A DNA stretch of 64,000 nucleotides from Nocardioides luteus. GTDB taxonomy: Bacteria; Actinomycetota; Actinomycetes; Propionibacteriales; Nocardioidaceae. Both the position numbers and the translations under genes were made by a program. Below the pieces are notes generated by a model. That model worked only from the letters and a program-made list of their open reading frames with translations. It was not told where the DNA came from and searched no databases. The stretch lies in NCBI RefSeq assembly GCF_000960475.2, contig NZ_JZDQ02000015.1, positions 1 through 64,000 of the forward strand. Reading direction: 5' to 3'. Position 1 is the first letter of the stretch; the number at the start of each line of letters is the position of its first letter. Positions 49,612 to 58,751 of the stretch are shown here, piece after piece.

Positions 49612-51126
49612 ATGCATGTCGACGTACTGATCATCGGTGCCGGCGTCTCCGGCATCGGAGCGGCCGCACAGCTCCGTGAGCGCCTCCCGGGAAAGACGCT
49701 TGCCATCCTCGAGCAGCGTGATGCCAGCGGCGGCACCTGGGACCTCTTCCGCTACCCCGGCATCCGGTCCGACTCCGACATGTTCACCTTCGCCTTCAAG
49801 TGGCGGCCGTGGGAGAGCGCGCAGGCGCTCGCCGACGGTCACCAGATCCGTGACTACCTGCGCCAGACGGCGAAGGACTACGGCGTCGACAAGCTGATCC
49901 GCTACGGCCACAAGGTCACCGGTGCCGCCTGGAGCACCGAGGACAAGCGGTGGACGGTCTCCGTCGAGACCCCCGACGGCCCCGCCGAGATCACCGCCGA
50001 CTTCCTGTGGAACTGCACGGGCTACTACGACTACGCCAACGGCTACCAGCCCGAGTTCGCCGGGCTCGACGACTACGAGGGCACCTTCGTCCACCCGCAG
50101 CACTGGCCCGAGGACCTCGACTACGCCGGCAAGAAGGTCGTCATCATCGGCTCCGGCGCGACCGCGGTGACTTTGCTGCCCAACCTGGCCGGCGCCGGCA
50201 GCGACCGGGCCGAGAAGGTGACGATGCTGCAGCGCACCCCGACGTACATCCTCTCCCGGCCGGGCCAGGACGCGATCGCCTCGCTGCTCAAGACCGCGCC
50301 CTTCAAGCTGCTCGGCAAGCTGCCGTTCAAGCGCGTGCGCGAGAAGATCGGCCACGAGACCGTCCGCTGGGAGAACATCGTCCTCACCGTCGGCACCTAT
50401 CAGCTCGCCCGCCGGGCGCCCGGCGTGGTCAAGAAGGCGATCCGCGACCAGTGGATCAACGGCCTCACCGCCCGCGGCGGGCGTCCCGGGATGACCAAGG
50501 ACGAGGCGATCGCGTACGTCGACAAGCACTTCAACCCGCCCTACAACCCGTGGGACCAGCGGATCTGCTTCGTCCCCGACGGCGACATGATGAAGTCGAT
50601 CCGTGAGGGCTACGCCGAGGTCGTGACCGACCGGATCAAGACGTTCGTGCCGAAGGGCATCGAGCTCGAGTCCGGCGAGACGCTCGAGGCCGACATCGTC
50701 ATCTCCGCCACCGGGCTCAACCTCCGGCTCTTCGGCGGCGTCGACTACACCGTCGACGGCGAGCCGATCAACCTGCCCGACCAGATGGCCTACAAGGGCC
50801 TGATGATCACCGGGATGCCCAACTTCGCCTACACGATCGGCTACACCAACGCCTCCTGGACGCTCAAGGCCGACCTGGTCACCGACTACGTGATCCGGCT
50901 GCTCGACTTCATGGGTGAGAACGGCTACGACGTCGCCGCGGTCACCCGGGACCCCAGCGTCGAGGAGCGGCCGTTCATGGACCTCGCCTCCGGCTACATC
51001 CAGCGCTCGCTGGACCAGATGCCGAAGGCCGGCGACCGGGCGCCGTGGGCCGCGAAGCAGAACTACCTCGTCGACATGAAGGCGCTCGGTGCTCCGGTGG
51101 CCGACGGGGCCCTCAAGTTCAGCTGA
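49612..51126 (+). CDS. Baeyer-Villiger-type flavin monooxygenase
   Basis: A 504-residue NAD(P)/FAD monooxygenase. The FAD motif is IIGAGVSGIGAAAQL (residues 6-20) and the NADPH motif is VVIIGSGATAVTLLP. Between them YEGTFVHPQHWPED matches the FxGxxxHxxxWP fingerprint of Baeyer-Villiger enzymes. GGTWDLFRYPGIRSDSDM is the family's typical FAD loop. Likely role: oxygenation of ketones or aldehydes; the substrate is unknown. It belongs to the EthA-like branch. It is probably regulated by the TetR protein encoded 63 bases downstream, which reads in the same direction. Confidence 0.92.
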   Translation: MHVDVLIIGAGVSGIGAAAQLRERLPGKTLAILEQRDASGGTWDLFRYPGIRSDSDMFTFAFKWRPWESAQALADGHQIRDYLRQTAKDYGVDKLIRYGHKVTGAAWSTEDKRWTVSVETPDGPAEITADFLWNCTGYYDYANGYQPEFAGLDDYEGTFVHPQHWPEDLDYAGKKVVIIGSGATAVTLLPNLAGAGSDRAEKVTMLQRTPTYILSRPGQDAIASLLKTAPFKLLGKLPFKRVREKIGHETVRWENIVLTVGTYQLARRAPGVVKKAIRDQWINGLTARGGRPGMTKDEAIAYVDKHFNPPYNPWDQRICFVPDGDMMKSIREGYAEVVTDRIKTFVPKGIELESGETLEADIVISATGLNLRLFGGVDYTVDGEPINLPDQMAYKGLMITGMPNFAYTIGYTNASWTLKADLVTDYVIRLLDFMGENGYDVAAVTRDPSVEERPFMDLASGYIQRSLDQMPKAGDRAPWAAKQNYLVDMKALGAPVADGALKFS

Positions 51127-51151
51127 GCAGGTTCACCTGAGCAGGTTCGCC
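51124..51151. repeat. 14-bp tandem repeat between monooxygenase and tetR
   Basis: TGAGCAGGTTCACC (51124-51137) is followed directly by TGAGCAGGTTCGCC (51138-51151). The first copy includes the monooxygenase stop codon. It could be a duplicated operator half or simple slippage. Confidence 0.55.
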
Positions 51152-51189
51152 TGAGACGCTGCCGTCGCGGGGACTACGATGTCCTCACC

Positions 51190-51858
51190 ATGGATGGCAG
51201 GGCAGTTCGCTGGAAGCGTCACAACGATGACCGACGCAAGCGCATCGTCGATGCCGCGATCGGCCTGATCGAGACCGACGGCGTCAACGTCAGCCTGCAG
51301 GCGATCGGCCAGGCGGCCGGGCTCTCCCGGTCCGTGGTCTACCGCCACTTCGCCGACCGGCGGGAGCTCGACCTCGCCATCCAGGCCGACATCCTCGCCG
51401 GGCTGTGGGCCAAGCTCTTCCCGGCGATGGAGCTCACCGGGTCGATCCGGCAGATCATCTCCCGCACCGTCGGGGCCTACGTCAACTGGGCGCTCGAGCA
51501 CCCGCTCCTACACCAGGTGGCCGACGTCGACACCGCGCCGAACGGCACCGGGCCGCTGCAGCAGGGCCTCGATCGGATCGCGGAGCGGATCAAGGAGCTG
51601 ATGCTGGCGGCATTCGAGCTCGGCGGCGTGGAGATCTCCGAGATCGACAAGAAGGCCGTCGACCCGCTGATCTACGGCCTGATCGGGATGGTCTTCGGTG
51701 CCGTACGCCGCTGGGTCCATCTCGGCGAGGGCATCCCCGACGCCGAGCATCTGACCTCGGTCGTCACCGAGGCCGTGCTGGCCATGATCGACACCCGCGC
51801 CACGGCGTACGGGCTCTCGATCGACCACGACCAGCCGCTCGAGGACCTCTTCGGCTGA
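51190..51858 (+). CDS. TetR-family transcriptional regulator
   Basis: A 222-residue TetR regulator. The HTH (about residues 15-60) reads RKRIVDAAIGLIETDGVNVS, then LQAIGQAAGLSRSVVYRHFA. The ligand-binding domain is of a type common in mycobacterial and nocardioid TetR proteins. A TACGAT box ends 9 bases before the ATG. Its likely target is the monooxygenase just upstream, as in EthR-EthA pairs, but the arrangement here is tandem rather than divergent. Confidence 0.9.
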   Translation: MDGRAVRWKRHNDDRRKRIVDAAIGLIETDGVNVSLQAIGQAAGLSRSVVYRHFADRRELDLAIQADILAGLWAKLFPAMELTGSIRQIISRTVGAYVNWALEHPLLHQVADVDTAPNGTGPLQQGLDRIAERIKELMLAAFELGGVEISEIDKKAVDPLIYGLIGMVFGAVRRWVHLGEGIPDAEHLTSVVTEAVLAMIDTRATAYGLSIDHDQPLEDLFG

Positions 51859-51868
51859 CCGGTCCGGC

Positions 51869-52786
51869 TCAGCCGGGCAGCGTCAGGTCCGTGGGCACCA
51901 CGCGGGCCAGGGCGGCGCGGCACGCGATGATCCCGGGGGAGTCGGCGATGGCGGTGCGCGTGGCGGTGAAGACCGTACGCCGCGGTGTCCCCGGCAGCTC
52001 GACGAGCCGCACCGCCGTCCGGTGGCGGACCCGCATCAGGTCGGAGAGCAGGGCGACGGCGTTGCCCGACTCGACCAGCGCGACGTGCGCCTCGACGTCG
52101 TCGGTCTCGTAGCGGACCTCGGGCTCGAAGCCCGCGCGTCGGCACTGCTCCTCGATCCAGTGGCGCGACGCCGTGCCCGGCGGCTCCATCGCCCACGGGA
52201 CCCGGCCGGCGTCGGCGAGCGAGGTGATGTCGTCCCAGATCTCCCCGGAGCCGTCGGGCGGGACGGCGAGCCGGAGACGGTCGGTGGTGAGCGGCTGCCG
52301 GTCGAGCCCGTCGAAGTGCGGAGCGCCGTGGTCGGGGTAGTGCTCGGCGACCACCAGGTCGAGCTCGCGCAGGGCGAGGTCGTTGAGCGCCTGCTCGGGT
52401 GCGCGCTGGGACAGCATGACCCGCAGCCGTGGATGCCGCCGGGTGAGGTCCGCGAGCGCCTGGGGCATGTAGGCGAGCGCCACGGACTGGAAGACGGCCA
52501 CCCGCACCGTGCCCGCGGTCTCGTCGCCGAGCGCGGTGACCGCGGCCTCGGCCGCCTCGAGCCGGGCCAGGATCTCGGTCGTGTGCTCGACGAGCACCTC
52601 GGCCGCGGCGGTGAGCTGGACCCGCCTTCCCGCCTTGGTGAGCAGGGGGACGCCGACCTCCCGCTCGAGCAGACCGAGCTGCTGGGAGACCGACGAGGGG
52701 CTCTGGTGGAGGGCCTCGGCGACCTCGGCCAGGGTCCCGCGCGCGGCGAGCTCGGCGAGCAGGCGGAGGCGGCGGACGTCGAGCAC
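51869..52786 (-). CDS. LysR-family regulator, probable putA activator
   Basis: A 305-residue LysR regulator. The HTH is RRLRLLAELAARGTLAEVAE, then ALHQSPSSVSQQLGLLEREV. The effector domain spans about 90-295. GAAGG lies 6 bases before the GTG start. It is divergent from putA with 82 bases between the starts; proline or P5C as inducer is therefore likely but inferred. It converges on tetR with a 10-base gap. Confidence 0.9.
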   Translation of the reverse strand: MLDVRRLRLLAELAARGTLAEVAEALHQSPSSVSQQLGLLEREVGVPLLTKAGRRVQLTAAAEVLVEHTTEILARLEAAEAAVTALGDETAGTVRVAVFQSVALAYMPQALADLTRRHPRLRVMLSQRAPEQALNDLALRELDLVVAEHYPDHGAPHFDGLDRQPLTTDRLRLAVPPDGSGEIWDDITSLADAGRVPWAMEPPGTASRHWIEEQCRRAGFEPEVRYETDDVEAHVALVESGNAVALLSDLMRVRHRTAVRLVELPGTPRRTVFTATRTAIADSPGIIACRAALARVVPTDLTLPG

Positions 52787-52868
52787 GTTGAACCTTCACT
52801 TCTTCTCACGAATAATCTCCAAGAAACATCGCTTTATCTTACGTGACTCCGGTCGCATACTCGGCACT
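52787..52868. promoter_or_regulatory. LysR/putA divergent control region
   Basis: This AT-rich stretch contains AAGA-N12-TCTT and a larger TCACG...CGTGA pair, possible LysR contact sites. CATACT (52856-52861) ends 7 bases before the putA ATG, consistent with a leaderless mRNA. Confidence 0.45.
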
Positions 52869-55800
52869 ATGACCACCAATGACGCGCTCATCGCCGAGGT
52901 CGACCACCTCGTCCGCGGCTGGCTGGCGAAGGCTTCGACCAAGCCCACCGCGCCGGCCGCCCAGCGCCTCGCCGACGTACTCAAGGACCCGTCCGGGCTC
53001 GACTTCACCGTCGGGTTCGTCGACCGGGTGATCCGTCCCGAGGACGTACGCGTGGCCGCAGCCAGCCTGCGCGAGCTGGCCGGCAACGTACCTTCGTTCC
53101 TGCCCTGGCACCTGAAGCTGGGCGTGAAGCTCGGCGCGCTGATGTCGCTGGTCGCGCCCTGGTTCGTCATCCCGGTGGCGCGTCGTGCGCTGCGGCAGAT
53201 GGTCGGCCACCTGCTGATCGACGCCTCCGACGCGCGCCTCGGCAAGCAGATCGAGCGGATCCGCGAGCGCGGCGTCAACCTCAACATCAACCTCCTCGGT
53301 GAGGCCGTCCTGGGGCAGAAGGAGGCCGACCGTCGCCTGGCCGGCATCCGCAAGCTGCTCGCGCGCGACGACGTCGACTACGTCTCGGTGAAGGTCTCCT
53401 CGCCGGTCGCGCCGCACGCGGTGTGGGCCTACGACGAGGCCGTCGAGCACGTGGTCGAGCGGCTCCTCCCGCTCTACACCTACGCGGCGAACTCCTCGGC
53501 CGCCGGGACGAAGAAGTTCATCAACCTGGACATGGAGGAGTACCGCGACCTCGACATGACCATCGACGTCTTCACGCGGCTCCTCGACCGGCCCGAGCTG
53601 GCCGACCTGGAGGCGGGCATCGTCCTGCAGGCCTACCTGCCCGACGCCATGTCGGCGATGATGCGGCTCCAGGAGTGGTCGGCTGCTCGGCGTGCGCGTG
53701 GGGGCGCGCCGATCAAGGTGCGTCTGGTCAAGGGTGCCAACCTGCCGATGGAGCACGTCGAGGCGTCGCTGCACGGCTGGCCGGTCGCGACCTGGCCGAC
53801 CAAGCAGGACTCCGACACCAACTACAAGCGGGTGCTGTCCTGGGCGCTGACGCCCGAGCGGATGGCCAACGTGCGCGTCGGCGTCGCCGGCCACAACCTG
53901 TTCGACGTGGCGTACGCCTGGATCCTTGCCGGTGAGCGCCAGGTGCGCGACTCGGTCGAGTTCGAGATGCTGCTGGGCATGGCGGAGGGCCAGGCCGAGG
54001 CGGTCCGGGAGACCGTGGGCGGCCTGCTGCTCTACGTGCCGGTCGTGCACCCGAAGGACTTCGACGTCGCCATCGCCTACCTGGTGCGTCGCCTCGAGGA
54101 AGGCGCCAGCACCGAGAACTTCATGTCGGCGGTCTTCGACCTCAACTCCTCCGAGGCGCTCTACAAGCGCGAGAAGGAGCGGTTCGTACGCTCGCTGGCG
54201 GCTGTCGACGAGTCCGTGCCGCCGCCCAACCGCACCCAGGACCGGCGCGAGCCGGTGGCAGACGCGCCGGTGGCCAAGCCTTTCGAGAACACCCCCGACA
54301 CCGACCCGCATCTGCCGGGCAACCGCGAGTGGGGCAAGGCGATCATCGCCCGGGTGGGCTCCTCGACGCTGGGTGACCAGCTCGTCGCCGACCACACCGT
54401 GACGTCGGTCGAGGCCGTGGAGTCGGTGCTCGAGGGTGCCGTCGGCGCCCAGGCCGACTGGGGCCGCAAGACCGGTGCCGAGCGGGCCGCCGTGCTCCGG
54501 GCCGCCGCGGTCGAGGTCGAGCGGCGCCGTGCCGAATGGCTCGAGGTCGCCGCGTCGGAGTGCGGCAAGACGCTCGACCAGGGCGACCCCGAGGTCTCCG
54601 AGGCGATCGACTTCCTCAACTACTACGCGGGTCTGGCCGAGGAGCTGGATCTGGTGGACGGCGCGCGTCAGGTGCCCGTACGCCTCACCCTGGTCACCCC
54701 GCCGTGGAACTTCCCGCTCGCCATCCCGACCGGTGGCGTCGCAGCGGCGCTCGCCGCCGGGTCGGCGGTGGTGATCAAGCCGGCGCCGCAGGCGCAGCGC
54801 TGCGGTTCGGTGCTGGTCGAGACGCTGTGGGCCGCCGGGGTGCCGAAGGAGGTGCTGCGGCTGGTCCACGTGCCGGAGAACGAGGTGGGTCGCGCGCTGA
54901 TCGCTTCGCCGCTGGTCGATCGCCTCGTGCTGACCGGCGCCTTCGACACGGCCGAGCTCTTCCGTTCCTTCCGCTCGGACCTGCCACTGCTGGCCGAGAC
55001 CTCCGGCAAGAACGCGCTCGTGGTCACGCCCGACGCCGACCTCGACCTGGCGGTCAAGGATCTCGTCCACTCCGCCTTCGGTCACGCCGGGCAGAAGTGC
55101 TCCGCCGCATCGCTGGGCATCCTGGTCGGCTCGGTCGCGACCTCACGGCGCTTCCGCGACCAGCTCATCGACGCGGTGACCTCGCTTCGCGTCGGCTACC
55201 CGACCGACCCGACGGTACAGGTGGGCCCGGTCATCGAGCCCGCCTCCGGCAAGCTGCTCAAGGCCCTGACCACCCTCGCGCCGGGTGAGTCGTGGCTGGT
55301 GAAGCCGCGCCAGCTCGACGACACCGGCCGGCTCTGGTCGCCGGGTGTGAAGACCGGCGTCAAGCGCGGCTCCGAGTTCCACCTGACCGAGTACTTCGGG
55401 CCCGTCCTCGGTCTGATCTCGGCCTCCTCGCTCGACGAGGCGATCGAGATCCAGAACCAGGTCGACTACGGCCTCACCGCGGGCCTCCACAGCCTCGACC
55501 GGGCCGAGATCTCGCAATGGCTCTCGTCGGTGGAAGCAGGCAACGTCTACGTCAACCGCGGCATCACCGGCGCCATCGTGCGCAGGCAGCCGTTCGGTGG
55601 CTGGAAGAAGTCGGCCGTCGGCGCCGGGACGAAGGCCGGCGGGCCCAACTACCTGGTCGGTCTCAGCGACTGGGTGTCGGCTCCGGCCACCGAGCTCGCC
55701 ACGCCGGCTCCTGCGGTCCGGTCGCTCGTCGACTGGGCCCGCCGGATCGGGGTCGACGAGATCGAGATGCTCGAGCGTGGCGCCGGGTCGGACGCGGTCG

Positions 55801-56285
55801 CCTGGGAGCGTGAGTTCGGGGCAGCCCGGGACGTGTCGCGACTGACCGCCGAGGTCAACGTGCTGCGCTACTCGCCGGTTCCGGTCACGATCCGCTACGA
55901 GGGTGGTCCCGTCGCCCACCTGCTGCGGGTCCTCGCCGCCGGTGTCGCCGCCGGCGCCCCGGTGACGGTCTCCGTCGCCGACGCGCTCGACGACGAGACC
56001 GCCTCGCTGGTGAAGGCGACCGGTGCGACGTATGTCGTCGAGGACATGGCCGCGTGGGCGTCGATCCTCTCCGGTCCGTATGCGCCCAGCCGCGTACGTC
56101 TGCTGGGTGGGTCGCGCGAGGCCTTCGCCGAGGCGAGCCAGGGCCGGGTCGACATCGCCCTCTACGCCCAGCCCGTCGTCGAGGCCGGCCGGGTCGAGCT
56201 GCTCACCTTCGTGCACGAGCAGGCCGTCTCGATCACCGCCCACCGCTTCGGCTCCCCGACGCCGCTGGTGGACAACCTCTTCTGA
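52869..56285 (+). CDS. putA: Bifunctional proline dehydrogenase / P5C dehydrogenase
   Basis: A 1138-residue PutA without an N-terminal DNA-binding domain. Residues 130-450 form the FAD-dependent proline dehydrogenase barrel (FINLDMEEYRDLDMTIDVFT; IKVRLVKGANLPMEHVEAS). Residues 510-960 form the NAD-dependent aldehyde dehydrogenase, with Glu710 (LAETSGKN) and Cys744 (GQKCSAA). The last 170 residues are a C-terminal domain as in long PutAs. It converts proline to glutamate with channelled P5C. Many actinobacteria have separate enzymes, so the fused form is notable. The LysR gene next door is the likely regulator. Confidence 0.95.
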   Translation: MTTNDALIAEVDHLVRGWLAKASTKPTAPAAQRLADVLKDPSGLDFTVGFVDRVIRPEDVRVAAASLRELAGNVPSFLPWHLKLGVKLGALMSLVAPWFVIPVARRALRQMVGHLLIDASDARLGKQIERIRERGVNLNINLLGEAVLGQKEADRRLAGIRKLLARDDVDYVSVKVSSPVAPHAVWAYDEAVEHVVERLLPLYTYAANSSAAGTKKFINLDMEEYRDLDMTIDVFTRLLDRPELADLEAGIVLQAYLPDAMSAMMRLQEWSAARRARGGAPIKVRLVKGANLPMEHVEASLHGWPVATWPTKQDSDTNYKRVLSWALTPERMANVRVGVAGHNLFDVAYAWILAGERQVRDSVEFEMLLGMAEGQAEAVRETVGGLLLYVPVVHPKDFDVAIAYLVRRLEEGASTENFMSAVFDLNSSEALYKREKERFVRSLAAVDESVPPPNRTQDRREPVADAPVAKPFENTPDTDPHLPGNREWGKAIIARVGSSTLGDQLVADHTVTSVEAVESVLEGAVGAQADWGRKTGAERAAVLRAAAVEVERRRAEWLEVAASECGKTLDQGDPEVSEAIDFLNYYAGLAEELDLVDGARQVPVRLTLVTPPWNFPLAIPTGGVAAALAAGSAVVIKPAPQAQRCGSVLVETLWAAGVPKEVLRLVHVPENEVGRALIASPLVDRLVLTGAFDTAELFRSFRSDLPLLAETSGKNALVVTPDADLDLAVKDLVHSAFGHAGQKCSAASLGILVGSVATSRRFRDQLIDAVTSLRVGYPTDPTVQVGPVIEPASGKLLKALTTLAPGESWLVKPRQLDDTGRLWSPGVKTGVKRGSEFHLTEYFGPVLGLISASSLDEAIEIQNQVDYGLTAGLHSLDRAEISQWLSSVEAGNVYVNRGITGAIVRRQPFGGWKKSAVGAGTKAGGPNYLVGLSDWVSAPATELATPAPAVRSLVDWARRIGVDEIEMLERGAGSDAVAWEREFGAARDVSRLTAEVNVLRYSPVPVTIRYEGGPVAHLLRVLAAGVAAGAPVTVSVADALDDETASLVKATGATYVVEDMAAWASILSGPYAPSRVRLLGGSREAFAEASQGRVDIALYAQPVVEAGRVELLTFVHEQAVSITAHRFGSPTPLVDNLF

Positions 56286-56289
56286 GGTC

Positions 56290-56379
56290 GAGTCGGCTCG
56301 TTCTGACACAGATCCGCGCCGAGTCGGCTCGTCATGACGAGCCGGCTCGGCGCTGGTGTCGGTCAGGACGAGCCGACTC
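56290..56379. repeat. Nested palindrome cluster after putA
   Basis: An inner 19-bp palindrome with no loop (56316-56334 with 56335-56353, one G-T pair) is enclosed by an outer 17-bp stem (56290-56306 with 56363-56379, one G-T pair). The word CGAGTCGGCTCG or its complement recurs. It could act as a terminator or a cruciform protein site. Confidence 0.7.
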
Positions 56380-56407
56380 GGCGTGCGTGGGGTTCGGCGC
56401 GTTCTCC

Positions 56408-56413
56408 TACAGT
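56408..56413 (+). promoter_or_regulatory. -10 box of the DoxX gene
   Basis: TACAGT ends 6 bases before ATG 56420, with no Shine-Dalgarno sequence, suggesting a leaderless mRNA. Confidence 0.45.
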
Positions 56414-56419
56414 GATGCG

Positions 56420-56821
56420 ATGACATCGATCGCGCGAACCATCGCGCGTCTTCTGCTCGGCGTGGCGATGATGGGTGCCGGGGTGGCGCACCTGACCACC
56501 CAGCGACACGAGTTCCGAGCCCAGGTGCCCAGCTGGTTCCCGATCGACGAGGACCTGACGGTGCTCGCGTCGGGCGTCGTCGAGATCGGGCTGGGGCTGG
56601 CGTTCCTCGTGCTACCGGGCAAGCGGCGGGTCGTCGGAGCGCTGCTCGCCGTGTTCTTCGTGGCGATCTTCCCGGGCAACGTCGGGCAGTACGTGGAAGG
56701 TGTCGACGCGTTCGGGCTCGACACGGACACCAAGCGCTTCGTTCGGCTGTTCTTCCAGCCTGTGCTCGTGGTCTGGGCTTTGTTCGGCGGGGGTTGGCTG
56801 AGGCGTTCTCGAGACGACTGA
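56420..56821 (+). CDS. DoxX-like small membrane protein
   Basis: A 133-residue protein with four TM segments (about 5-25, 48-68, 72-90 and 108-128). RLLLGVAMMGAGVAHLT and IGLGLAFLVLP resemble the DoxX/MauE superfamily. The family includes thiosulfate:quinone oxidoreductase subunits and integral membrane oxidative-stress partners; no specific role can be assigned. Palindromic repeats with the word CGAGTCGGC lie on both sides. Confidence 0.8.
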   Translation: MTSIARTIARLLLGVAMMGAGVAHLTTQRHEFRAQVPSWFPIDEDLTVLASGVVEIGLGLAFLVLPGKRRVVGALLAVFFVAIFPGNVGQYVEGVDAFGLDTDTKRFVRLFFQPVLVVWALFGGGWLRRSRDD

Positions 56822-56843
56822 ATCGCCTGCTTCTGACGTGACT

Positions 56844-57020
56844 GCCGAGTCGGCGCATCCGACCCCTCTAGCTCGCTTCGCTTCGCTAGGCACGGGGTCA
56901 GATGCGCCGACTCGGCGGGCCTTCGGGTCGGTGTGTGGTTGAGTGCGTTCTCCTCGCTCGCTTCGCTTCGCGAGGCACGGGGTCAGATGCGCCGAGTCGG
57001 CAGGCCCGCGGGTCAGTGTG
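56844..57020. repeat. Palindromic and 64-bp direct repeats after doxX
   Basis: A 23-base inverted repeat with one mismatch (56844-56866 with 56894-56916) has GCCGAGTCGGCGCATC at its outer part. A 64-base unit (56872-56935) is repeated at 56957-57020, offset by 85 bases. Both contain CTCGCTTCGCTTCGC and a shared TCAGATGCGCCGA. The second copy runs over the stop codon (57013-57015) of the M19-like gene. Confidence 0.7.
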
Positions 57021-58635
57021 CTGCTGCGGTTGCTCCTGCCCACGTACGCAGGTAGGTCTCCGGGCCACGGATGATGTCGTCGATGACGTCCTGGCCGCCG
57101 GTGAGGCGGAGGTCCTCGAGGTAGTCGGGGATCATCCCGTAGTGGGCGACTCCGTCGGTGTTGTAGTCCCAGATCCGCTGGCCGGTGACCTGACGGTCGA
57201 CCACGGCGTCACCGAGGATGCTGCGGAAGGGATAGGTGACGTGGGTCTTCGCCGGCCCGGGCGTGCCGCCGAAGCCGTTCATGTCGAAGCCGAAGCCGAT
57301 GCCCGCGCCGTAGCGGTCACGGACGGGGGCCGTGCGGGCGTACTCCGCGAGGAACTGGTCGGTGCTGTGGCCGTAGATCGTCGAGAAGCCGCCGAGGGCG
57401 TAGAGCCGGTCGAGGTAGCGCTCGTCCATCCAGGAGTGGGTGGCGAGGACGCCGGGGTAGTCGGTCTCCTCGAGGATGTCGAGGGCCCGGCCGGCGGCCT
57501 TGGCGCTCATGTGGTCGACCTCGACCATCATCCCGCGCTTGATCAGACCCCTCAGCGCATACTCGCCCAGCGATGACAGGCCGTAGGGGTTGCACACCGT
57601 CCCCGACGGATAGATCGGCGGCTGCGGCAGCCAGTCGAGCTCGGCCGGCCGGTCGACCAGGCGGGGGTTGTTGTCGTGCGGCTGGTCGGGGTCGCAGGCC
57701 TTCGGCGTCCAGAACGTCCCGGTGGTGAGGAACTGCCCGGCGTTGATGAGCAGGCCCGTGGTGCCCTCGTCGTAGCGGACGCCGCACAGCGCGTTGTCGA
57801 ACTTGTGGCACAGGAACATCGACGACACACCGAGCGACTTCAGCTCATCGAGCCCGGCGTCGATGTTGGCGCGTGTGCACATGGCCAGCCGCAGCTTCTG
57901 GGAGCAGCCGAACGGCTCGGAGGTCTCCACGCCGAGCACCACGGCGAGCTTGCCGTCCTCGATCACCTCGCGCGCCTGGCCGGGGTCGGTGACGATCCGG
58001 TACCACCCGCGCCCCGCGCCGCCGTACTGCGCGTCGATGAACGCCTGGGTGTCGTACGCATCCCGCGCCTGCCTCCGCACCGCGGTCATCTCGTCGCAGG
58101 ACTGGTGGGTGCCGGGGTTGATCGCGCACAGCGCCTTGTTGCTGGTCAGGTTGACGACCATGACCCGCTGGCCGGCCCGCCAGGAGCGCTCGACCCAGCG
58201 GTAGTACATCTGCTGATGGGTCAGCGAGTCGTAGGCCGGCCAGTCCTTGAACGACGGCCATCCGGTGGTGTCGTGGAACCCGAGCGGGCTGCCCGAACGG
58301 GTGAGGTTCTCCAGCAGCGCCGTCTCGCCGGCGATCCCGTGGGACGGGCAGTCCTCGAGCGCGTCCGCGACCCCGGCCTCGGAGAAGACCTTCCCGCAGA
58401 CCGCCGCCCCGCCGATCCCGTCCTGCATGAACATGTGGCTGTGGGCGTCGATCAGCCCCTGCACCGTGCCGTCCGGCGCGGTGCCGGTGAACGGCTCGCC
58501 GGTCACGTTGACCTCGGACTCGGGCGACGGGAGCCGGCGCTGCCCCTCACCGTCCGCCTCGGCCGGCGGACCCACCATGGCGACCGTCGCCGCGAGGGCG
58601 ACCACAGCAAGCAGGGACGTACGTCTGAAGCGCAT
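57013..58635 (-). CDS. Secreted M19-like (membrane dipeptidase family) metallohydrolase
   Basis: A 540-residue protein. The signal peptide covers residues 1-27 (SLLAVVALAATVAMVG). The catalytic domain has LIDAHSHMF (near 62-70), RGMMVEVDHMSAKAAGRALD and PGVLATHSWMDERY, which match metal-ligand segments of M19 renal-dipeptidase-type amidohydrolases. It is longer than typical M19 enzymes (about 400) because of insertions with several Cys pairs. The role is extracellular hydrolysis, substrate unknown. GGGAGG lies 4 bases before the ATG. The last codons lie in a 64-bp repeat. Confidence 0.8.
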   Translation of the reverse strand: MRFRRTSLLAVVALAATVAMVGPPAEADGEGQRRLPSPESEVNVTGEPFTGTAPDGTVQGLIDAHSHMFMQDGIGGAAVCGKVFSEAGVADALEDCPSHGIAGETALLENLTRSGSPLGFHDTTGWPSFKDWPAYDSLTHQQMYYRWVERSWRAGQRVMVVNLTSNKALCAINPGTHQSCDEMTAVRRQARDAYDTQAFIDAQYGGAGRGWYRIVTDPGQAREVIEDGKLAVVLGVETSEPFGCSQKLRLAMCTRANIDAGLDELKSLGVSSMFLCHKFDNALCGVRYDEGTTGLLINAGQFLTTGTFWTPKACDPDQPHDNNPRLVDRPAELDWLPQPPIYPSGTVCNPYGLSSLGEYALRGLIKRGMMVEVDHMSAKAAGRALDILEETDYPGVLATHSWMDERYLDRLYALGGFSTIYGHSTDQFLAEYARTAPVRDRYGAGIGFGFDMNGFGGTPGPAKTHVTYPFRSILGDAVVDRQVTGQRIWDYNTDGVAHYGMIPDYLEDLRLTGGQDVIDDIIRGPETYLRTWAGATAAAH

Positions 58636-58751
58636 GTGGCCTCCCGATGACCAGCGGCGAATGTACGGGTGCGGGTATCGCAACCTAGCAGTTGCTTGGG
58701 TCCGTTGGGGGCTTATCCGTGCAGGTCGTCCGCTCTGACACACTGGCGAGC

